NCBI GenBank assembly: GCA_024803745.1
Contig: JANJXV010000101.1
Coordinates: forward strand, 1,381,001-1,445,000
DNA: 64,000 nucleotides
Direction: 5' to 3'
From: Megascapheus bottae
Taxonomy: Eukaryota > Chordata > Mammalia > Rodentia > Geomyidae
Position 1 is the first letter of the stretch; every line of letters starts with the position of its first letter. The position numbers were made by a program, and so were the translations under genes. Below are positions 55,665 to 64,000 of this stretch, piece after piece. The notes below the pieces were generated by a model. It saw only the letters and a list, made by a program, of their open reading frames with translations, searched no databases and had not been told where the DNA came from.

Positions 55665-56317
55665 ATTTTTTCATATATTTTTATTGTGATTAATAGAAGG
55701 GTTACATTATATTCACCAGATAGAAGATGCAATACTTCACAAACATTGATACCCTTTCTCATGTCTTGGTCCCCATTTCCCTCTCCCCACCCCTGCCCCT
55801 CATCTTGTTTTCCCTGCTTCCTTATCTATCCGATTTCAAATAACTAAATAAGCATATATACACTATATCCGATAACAAGGAGAAATACTGTAACAATATA
55901 AGATAGCAGAGGGACAGCAAAAGAGATGAGAGATAACATAGTACATTAAAGACAACAATCACTCATTATATGGCTTGTGTTTCTATATCCTGGAGGTCCT
56001 TTCATGTAGTGTCATACTATGTGACCTTGTGTATCTAGGTTTTGCTCTATTGGAAATCTCTGCTAGGAGAGCCCAAGGTATCTACTGATTATGACAAATG
56101 AGGGAAACAATTGAGCCTATGTTCCTTTGAGTCTGGCTTACTTCACTTAATATGATTTTTCTAAGTCTTTCCATATCCTTACAGATGGGGCAATGTCAGT
56201 CTTTCTGACAGCAGCCTAGAATTCCATTGTGTATAAATTCCACATCTTGTGGATCCACTCATCAACTGAGGGGCATCTGGGTTGCTTCCATATCTTTGCT
56301 ATAGTAAATAGTGCTAT
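55665..56317 (-). repeat. LINE-1 3' UTR and ORF2 end (older variant), with flanking duplication
   Basis: An inverted L1 of the same variant as 53861-54622 (CACCAGATAGAAGATGCAAT). It starts 13 bp after the solo LTR. Imperfect target-site duplications are visible: CTAGCTATTTT at 55659 and CTAGATATTTT at 56318 (10 of 11 match). The 5' truncation is inside ORF2. Confidence 0.92.
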
Positions 56318-56439
56318 CTAGATATTTTCTTTACCCCTGTTTGCAATACTTCATTGATATTATCTCAGAGGCACACTCTGACTCAACTTTCAGATCTTAA
56401 TGATTCTTTTATTTCTTTACACAAATAAAATTTTCCATT
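56318..56439. other. unrecognised sequence
   Basis: Nothing recognised. Confidence 0.3.
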
Positions 56440-56560
56440 GTCATTCAACTCTTCTACTCAGTAATCTTCAGTAGCTCTCTATTTCATCCAATAATAGGCC
56501 AAAATTTCTCCTGAACCAGGAAACAGAAACTTAAGTCTCTGACCTAGCTAATTAAACTTC
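56440..56560 (+). repeat. LINE-2 fragment
   Basis: CAGTAATCTTCAGTAGCTCT, CTATTTCATCCAATAATAGG, AAGTCTCTGACCTAGCTAAT follow the L2 stretch upstream of the 3' end. A weak match. Confidence 0.45.
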
Positions 56561-58062
56561 TAAATTTCAAAATCACCATCTATGCATATGTGTGGACATT
56601 TATATAGTAATATTAAAATGGTAAAAGATTCTTTATAATCTTTTCTATTCACCTAATGAATTATTCCCATCATCATATACTCTTCTACTCCTTGGTTATG
56701 ATTCCCACTGTGATATCATTAACAATTCGTTATGGATCCCATTTCTTCTAAGTTTCTCTTCTTTCTACTTAGGATGGTTTTCTCACACCAGTAACCTTAT
56801 GTTTGACCTAATTTTGATACGATTTTCTGACCCTGTTTGAGAGCTCAGACATCAAAAAGATATTCACCATCTTTCTAGAAACTGGCTTTGGTTTAACCCT
56901 AAAATGAGTAAATAGGTGTTCTTCATGAACTGCACTCAAAGCTTACTTGCTACTTAAAGCAAGACCTCAAAAAACATCACAACTCATAAAATCAATAATA
57001 TCACAGAGTTCTTTTGTAAAGAACTTCAAGCATTTACATATATGCAATGAAACTGATGTGCAGTCAAAATGACAGAAACAGATGGTTCTGCCATCACTTT
57101 ATATGACACTTGTTTCTCCAGGCAGGTGAACAGAAGGAACCAGTGGTAGAAGGTGAAAAGGGTCTTGCAATTTAGAACCCACTGAAGTATAAAATGCCAC
57201 CAAACTTGTCTCAAATTAAAACACATTTTAGTTTCTTCATTTGAAATTCTATACTGGGTAAGATTTAAAATTTCATAACTACCCAGATTTAAACTCTGAG
57301 CTTCTGATCATCCGAGGCCTGAAAATACTGGTTTGTGATGAACAGGTCTTAGGGAAACAGAAGGGGCATTTCCAATTCAAGATAAAACTATATCCATTGA
57401 GAATCTATATAACTGTCGGAGTTTTCAAGATAAAATATCCAATTTATTTTAAAGTAAGATGTTTTAAATGTTCATATTCACCAAGTTTCACCAACTTACA
57501 TATTCCTTTATTTAACAGTGATTTATTGATAAGAAATAATACAGTATAATGAACAGAGCACAATATCTGGTATTGTATACCTTGGGTTTCCTTTCCTACC
57601 TCCCCTACTTGTTGATTCTGTAGAACTATAGTCCTGGAATAGAAGCCTGGCTTTATAAGATTCACTTTTCTCTACTGTCATGAAGCAGAATGTAGCATGT
57701 AAGTCCAGACAGTATTTGGCATTTTCTGAACAACTAAGTATAAACTCACCTCCTTCACTCACGTTCCTTCTCCTGCCATGCCCTATTATGCACATGTTGA
57801 GCACAGTTCAACTCCAAAGTTCAGAGTGTGAAAAAGTTCAAACTTTATACTTAATGCTATGAATATTATCTCTCAGCCGAGAAAGCAGAATCACAATTCT
57901 GCCATTCTTTGGTGTCACTACTTTTCATCATTCACACTGCAGCTTAAATTTTGCACCCAAGAAAAGTCAAAACTTCCTGCCTACTAGCACATGGTGAATA
58001 TTAATCCTTAGCGTCCATTCTTTCTTTCACAGTGTGTATCAATACTCCACTACCTAAATATA
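56561..58062. other. unrecognised stretch
   Basis: About 1.5 kb with no feature. Overlapping frames at 57444-57862 on both strands carry no known domain. Confidence 0.3.
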
Positions 58063-58101
58063 AGTGTGTGTGTGTATGTGTGTGTGTGTGTGTGTGTGTG
58101 T
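58063..58101. repeat. (TG)n microsatellite
   Basis: About 19 GT units with one TA interruption (TGTGTATGTG). The Cys/Val-rich frames through it are not genes. Confidence 0.97.
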
Positions 58102-58939
58102 CTAAGAGGCCTGGAAACACATTTTTCTTGGTATATCTATCTGGCAATTCTCCTTGGAGCTTCCTCACTCATTTCTGTGTCCATCTTTATATGGTTCTCT
58201 TCCCTCAGGATTCCTATGTCCAACTGTCCTTCTCCCTTCTCTAAAAAGATATCCAGTCCTTAGATTGATGGCTCACAGTCATTGGTAATCATCTCATGCT
58301 AACTGCATCTGCTATGACTGTTTCCAATAAGGTTTCAGTCACAAGTACAGGATTAACACTGGAAAGCACCAAGGAAAGCTTAGCACCCTTTTGGAGTAAC
58401 CAAGGAAAAATATAAGCCAAAATGAATCTAACCATGATAGCTTTCTTTTGTCTTCTACTTTCAATATTACCCACGTGATTAGTAATAACATAACTCACTA
58501 ATTTGTAATTTTCTTCTATCTATAGTTGGTTCCAGTTGGAAATGGAAGTGATGGGTTGCGCTCTGGCTTAGTGAATTAACCCTATTTTTGATCAACTTTC
58601 CATACAATCTAACTAAAAGTGCCTATATTATAGCAAATTTGATAATTAAATGATATTTTAAGAGCCTGGAGAAACTGGTAACACTAAACAGTTATCTACT
58701 GGATGGGACCCAAAAAGTGATTAATGTTACCTACCCATCATGCCCAAGTCCTGGAGTGCTAAAGCACTCCAGTTCTTGTATCTGGGTCAGACTTGATCAA
58801 CGTCCAAAATAAATTAAAAATATAGAAAACATTTTTAACAATATTGTCCATTCAGCCCTTAAGAACAATTGAAGTTTGCACTGCTAATTCTGATGAAATA
58901 ACAAAAAAGACCATAATGAAAATATACGCGCAGTCTAAA
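58102..58939. other. unrecognised sequence with short palindrome
   Basis: No gene or named repeat. The hairpin CTGGAGTGCT-AA-AGCACTCCAG (10-bp arms) is at 58751-58772. Confidence 0.4.
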
Positions 58940-59244
58940 AGATTTGCAATAGAGCAAAATCTTGATACATAAGGACATATAATGTGAAGCTTATTGAAAG
59001 GACCTCCAGGATGGTGAAACAAAAGCCATATAATGAATGATTGTTGTCCTTAATGTACTATGTTGTCTCTCATCTCCTTTGCTGTCCCTTGGTTATCTCA
59101 TATTGGTATAGTATCTCACTTTGTTATCTGATATATTGAATTTATTTGTATTTGGATATTTGAAATTTGATAGGGAAGGGGGGAAAACCAAGACGGGTGG
59201 GGGGTGTGGGGGGGGAGGGAAACGGGTACCAAGACATGTGAAAG
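58940..59244 (+). repeat. LINE-1 3' UTR lacking its 3' end (type B)
   Basis: Runs from AGATTTGCAATAGAGCAAAA through TAAGGACATATAATGTGAAG, CATATTGGTATAGTATCTCA and the G-rich block (59172-59218). It stops at CAAGACATGTGAAAG. The last ~100 bp of the element and any poly(A) are absent, unlike the close relative at 50578-50950. Confidence 0.92.
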
Positions 59245-61814
59245 ACATTTGTTTCAGAGTTCATTTGTTGGACTTATGCTAGGAAAAATCAACTAAGGGC
59301 GATGCAGACAATAAAATATGAGGATTTACCTATCAAACAGCTTGAAAAACATTAAGAAACATTTTAGTAAAGTGCTTATACTTATTTTTAATCAGTCAGA
59401 ATTTCATTTCAATATCAAGGCACCCTTCACAAACTTATGAAATCCCTGATGACTAAAGTACAACAAGATTCTGCAGGAAAAGGTAACACACCTAAGAGAC
59501 TGTGATGAAGGGGTGGATGAGCCATGGCGTAGAAATCTAAGAGCAGAACAGCATAGATAGTCTATCAACTCCAGCTGGAGAGTGTTGTTTGCTTCTGTTT
59601 TCAGGGACAGAGTTCATGAATCATCCCATCAGTTTTTAAAACTTCAATCAGAGAAGTCAACTATTTGATGTGCAATCTTTATTTTCTTCTTTTTTTCCCA
59701 CCCAAACCATAATATAGTGCAGAAAGAATATGTGTGTGAGGGATGCAAATAATAATCGCTACACCAAGTCGTCTTGGTGTTGACAGAAAAAAAAAGAAGA
59801 ATTCCAGCAGCAATGTGTGAATCACGGGGAAACCATTACTGATGTGGCCAGTTCAGGTCACTGTGTTTTCAGATTGGCGGCCCCACAGAGCCTCCACAGT
59901 TCAAGTCCCATCTGACACGCACACATGCACTCTGGATCACTCAAAATAAAAACTGCTCTCCCTACACTTGTCTGTCTCCATGAGGTCAGCATTAAATAAC
60001 TATTATGTCTGGCATAAAGAGCAATGGCTGCTCTTTTTTTCAAATGCCACCAGTTCCCATTTTAAAGTAAATGCCATTTGGTCAAAAATATGTATTCGTC
60101 TTGAAATCTGATAGGACTGAGTTGCAAAGCACTTCTGATTTTGTGCTCAGAGTACTTTTGTGGGGAAATTGCCACTACCCACTCAGGCCTCTAGGGCCCC
60201 AGAGCTCAGGAATCGCTGAGCTCTGTCATTCTCGCCTACTTCTGCTGATTCCATGAGCCTTAGTGCCACCTCTGTCCATCATCATAGCATGTCTCTAATG
60301 TGTCTTAAATTTTTTCAAATGAAAATAGAATGACATACAATGATAATTTTTATAGTAACTGTAAATTTACATTATTTTATTAATAAAAATCAATTGTGCA
60401 AGCCTCATGTATTACTGTTATACTGGACCCCAGTAATTATGAATACTGTCAATCTACCTTCTATTAGTAACATTATTCTGGAATTTTAGGGTTATTTTTA
60501 ACCATTTTAGAACATATTAGTTTTACAAGTTCTCATTTACATACACACATACATACATAAGACAAACCCAAGTAAACCTTGCTTCTGATGTCTCTCTCTG
60601 TCTCTCTCTCATCTCAACACAACCCCCTTTCTTAAAACATTTATCAGGAAAACACTGACTAACACACTGAATTCATAACCTAACTTTGGGGATTGAAACT
60701 TCTTCCTACAATTACTTAATAAAAACAAATATTGTTAAAACCATTATCAATGCTTTGTTTTCCTGCTAGCATATAAGTACTCTATCAAATTCTGAAGTAC
60801 TTGTTTTTTGAATACATACCAAGAATATGACTAGCATTTGGCAGAGGAAGTGGATGAATATCTTAGTTTCCAGAATGCCTCTCTCTATACCCCTATGAAC
60901 ATTTCTAATTAGGGTTATGGCAACACTTGATAAATGTTCCAGGTTTCATACCCTGTAATCATCAGATTCTCATATGATTGGATAAAAAGATATTTGCATG
61001 ATACACATGAAGCTGCCAAAATCTCTGACTGCTTAGTGCAACATCAAAGTAGATGGATGTGGTCCTGGGAAGGTAAAAGACAGAAAATTCCAAAATACTA
61101 TGTCCCTCATTATAGCATCAGGTTCCGAGATTTTCCCTCAGTTCCCTCAACTTCAGAAAGTTACCAAGGGAATTGCTGATAACAGTATGACTCTTCTTTA
61201 TAACTGCAGGGAACCTCAGGAGAGCAGTCATTATGTTTTCCAACTGTTTAAAAATAATTTCCTTTCTATAGCTGAATTTTTAATGTTTACTATCTGTAAA
61301 AGATGGTTTTAATGTACACGAAAGATGGAAGGCAAATTATCAGGAACTGCCCCTTCCCCTGGGAATTTCTATTTATAATGCGAAAGACATGAACATGAAT
61401 GTAACTTCAATAGGAGTACATGAAGACATTAAATTTTAGGTAACAGAAGATCAATAGAAAGGTTATGCCAGACGTGAGGGAGAAAGAATCAAACCTGCTT
61501 GTGAGAACCTCAGAAGAGAACAAAGTGTAGACTTTGAAAGAGTGAACCAGAACTCACTGGGAGGATTTCAAAATGGAGGAAATCACTGAGGAGAACTTAG
61601 GCCAAGTTCTCAGGAAAGGGGAGATCATAGGCAATGACTGGAGGCCAAAAAGACTGAAGAAAGGAGTGAAAATGAAAATCAAAAAATAGGCCAATTCTAC
61701 ATCTGAAAAAACACTCAACTCAAATACATTATCCTCTACAATGATGCAGTAAAGAAAAAGATCATGTTAGGAAAAGAACTGTAAAATCTTTTTTGTTACC
61801 TCCCAAACTGTAAG
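59245..61814. other. 2.6 kb without a recognised feature
   Basis: No gene. Short simple repeats: (ACAT)n near 60541-60558 and (TC)n near 60587-60610. Several paired frames on opposite strands near 59858-60256 carry no domain. Confidence 0.3.
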
Positions 61815-61893
61815 TGAAAAGTCCAGCCTTCTTCCATTCAAATTGTTTGTCTCAGGTACTTATCACAGCAGTGACCAACTGACTGACACCTTA
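61815..61893 (+). repeat. possible end of a MaLR-type LTR
   Basis: The phrase TTGTTTGTCTCAGGTACTTA, TCACAGCAGTGACCAACTGA followed by CTGACACC resembles the terminus of rodent MaLR LTRs. The 5' part is not recognised. Confidence 0.35.
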
Positions 61894-61899
61894 TCTCTT

Positions 61900-62338
61900 T
61901 TTGTTTCTTCTCTGAGTCACTGTACTCTAGCAGTATTGACAACTTCACTGTCTTGAAATAGACCTAAAGCATTTTGAGTCTACCATTTCCTCTGCTGGGA
62001 ACATTCACACTCAAAGTATTTGATATCCTTGTAACAATTCCATTCCTGACAACAGCTTGGCCTTTCATCAAATGTGACATTGTTTGCTGAAACCTCCCCT
62101 GATTCATCCTTTTAAAAATTCCCTATGCTCTCTTTTTCACCTGTTGCTCTATAACCTAGGTAACTTATTTGATTATGAACATACCTATGTCTATCTATAA
62201 ATATGTATACCACATTCATCTTTTAATTTTTGTTTTCATGAGGGCAGGAATCTCCTTTTATCTGTGTCTGTTCACTTCTGAATCTCTGAAATAGTTGTTT
62301 GGCACCTGGCAGACATTCAATTACTATTTTATAACTTA
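61900..62338 (+). repeat. LINE-2 3' region
   Basis: CT-rich L2 text leads to a clear tail: GTTTTCATGAGGGCAGGAAT near 62232, CTCCTTTTATCTGTGTCTGT, GTTTGGCACCTGGCAGACAT and TCAATTACTATTT. The tail is one of the better-preserved ancient repeats here. Confidence 0.7.
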
Positions 62339-64000
62339 AGAAACAAATAAATGGGTCAACCTGAATGAGGTTAAAATACCTCATTAAGATCATTAAGATA
62401 AAATTAAAAGTGTCAGAATACTCTATGCACATGTATGTACATGAAAAATGTGGCTTTCTGTGATTGGTTTGGGATGGCAGGGAAGGGTTTGGGATGGCAA
62501 GGAGGGAGAATAACAAAAAGGACAAGTATGCTTATGTGGACATGTCAATGTTAATGATGTCTGCAAAAAGGGACACTTTCCAGAAGAAAGTGAAGAGTAG
62601 CTGATTTGATAATTTTTTTTTGCTAAAAAGTGTGAATAAGACAGAAAACTGGATTAACAGCGCAGGAATCCTCTACAGTTGTAATCCCCCCCTTACATGA
62701 AGGAGTCTTGTCTCCCCAGGGAGCCAGGTGGCAGGAAGCCCTTCCCACTGTGAAGACTAGTTTGCAGAATTCCATGATTTGGGGGCTTGGGAAAAAGTGA
62801 AAATATGCAGTGTTTATGCAAAAATAAAGTCTATTCAATGACTTCAAGCCAGAGTTTCCACATGAAAACACCAAGACTGAAAGAAAAATTATGAAATCCA
62901 AAGATTAAATATAAAAGTCACTTCGATAAGATTAATGCATACTATGTATAATAAGATTCTTAGCTTCCGTCCTTGCAAATTATCAGTTGCCAAAGTTAAG
63001 GTAAGTAAAGTTATTTTCTACAAGGACTGTTCCATTTTCCTTTGTTATATAGACATTCATTCTTCTCCAACTGAAAAGAATTGCACATTGTAAGTGTAGA
63101 TTCATAGTTCTCTATCCCCAAAAGAGAATCAAAGTAGCTCAATGTTTCTCAGTTAGCTAAGAGACTACTATGACATGTTTCCAACAGAGCATCTCTCTGG
63201 AAAACAATACTTGTGAATTATAAATTACAGAAACAAGCAACCCCTGGTTAAGGAAAAATCAAATGGAGTAATTCAGACTCTCCCAGAGTGACAAGTGAAT
63301 AGCTTGCCTTGTTGTGTAAAAGAACAAGTTTCCTGTCTCCTGGCTGTCCTCTGTCCACTAAAGAGTCAACAACATTTTATTGTTTCTCAGTACTCCATTT
63401 GGTGCATCTCAACTTGCTTTTTATATTGCCTTAGTTTATGAAAATAAATGTTGTACTTTCCTGGTGGGACCAAAAATAAATGATGGCTCATACTGTACGT
63501 GGGTTCTTGCTCATGACAATCCAGACTGCTAACAGATTGTTAATATGTTAACAGTTCTATTATAAGATGCTCAAAAATGTAATTTTAAGGCCATTTGTGG
63601 AGCTGGATTCTGCATGCCAGGGGTCATCAGGACTGACATAGCTGAGAAGCTGTATGACCTCTCCACTCAGGTGTCTGCAAAGGTGTGAAGGGTGAGATAA
63701 CCCAGCAGTTTAGGGTAGCAGTTTTCAAGCTGTTCTGTTTACCCAGGGGTAGCCATTTTGAGCAGAATATTAACTAAAATAATACAGTAAGTATGATCGA
63801 GTTCCTTTTGGTACAGAGCTACTTAAAATTAAACTAAGGGTATTTCACATCCAGAATTTTCTGGCAATGACAAGGGTGAAGAAAAATTACCAAAGGCTGA
63901 ACTCAAAGAAATTAGTATGTATTTTGCAGTTCCTATTCTCAAAGATATTGGCAGAAACATTTAATCATATGTGATCCAAAATATTTAGCTTTGGTGTTAT
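62339..64000. other. unrecognised stretch to window end
   Basis: About 1.7 kb. A strong donor-like TTAAG|GTAAGTA lies at 62996-63007, without a recognisable exon before it. Minus-strand frames of 92 and 100 codons near 62223-62901 lack known content. Nothing else recognised. Confidence 0.3.

Noticed and set aside
58751..58772. 10-bp hairpin CTGGAGTGCT/AGCACTCCAG as a small RNA gene
   Set aside because: The arms are too short for a microRNA precursor, and no terminator or conserved context is visible.

Overview
This is eukaryotic, mammalian nuclear DNA from a rodent. It is AT-rich, intron-poor sequence dominated by retrotransposon remnants: LINE-1, LINE-2, MIR, 7SL-type (B1-like) and tRNA-type (ID-like) SINEs, and MaLR-type LTRs. 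The most informative elements are dimeric SINEs with a tRNA-Ala/ID-like left monomer and a distinct right monomer (clean copy at 16438-16632, minus strand). This matches the published IDL-Geo structure of geomyoid rodents (kangaroo rats, pocket mice, gophers). The species call is inference from memory of that family; Castorimorpha in general is the safe statement.

I found no protein-coding gene I can defend. No long open frame carries a recognisable cellular domain. The only frames with recognisable protein signal are LINE-1 ORF2 C-terminal remnants, clearest at 32128-32577 and 38600-38869. The longest other frames lie in a purine microsatellite or in a CpG-rich block and look compositional. 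The window reads as a gene desert or the inside of a very large intron.

Layout: 0-1 kb holds a ~540 bp polypurine GGA/GAA tract with a ~50 bp internal repeat. 1-12 kb is mostly unrecognised sequence with an old MIR and old L1 pieces. 12-18 kb is a nest of L1, L2 and SINEs, including a ~1.8 kb ancient minus-strand L1 broken by younger SINEs. 18-31 kb is sparse, with possible conserved noncoding stretches near 24.5 and 26.1 kb and an MLT1-like LTR at 30.5 kb. 31.5-33.1 kb is a rearranged, head-to-head L1 cluster. 33.5-35.0 kb is the only CpG-rich, GC-rich segment and looks like a promoter. 35-45 kb is a SINE-rich mixture. 50.2-51.2 kb holds three L1 tails in a row, two of them near-identical. 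53.8-56.3 kb has two minus-strand L1s around a solo LTR. 58.9 kb holds an L1 3' UTR piece with no 3' end. 62 kb has an L2 tail.

The best lead for something undescribed is the orphan CpG-rich block at 33.54-35.01 kb. It has two short tandem arrays (46-48 bp and 43-44 bp units), an exact NRF1-consensus palindrome, a YY1-type AAGATGGC start, and candidate splice signals. It could be a lineage-specific L1 5' UTR with small monomers, an LTR, or a host CpG-island promoter. Coordinates of repeats are judged by eye and most ends are uncertain by 5-30 bases.
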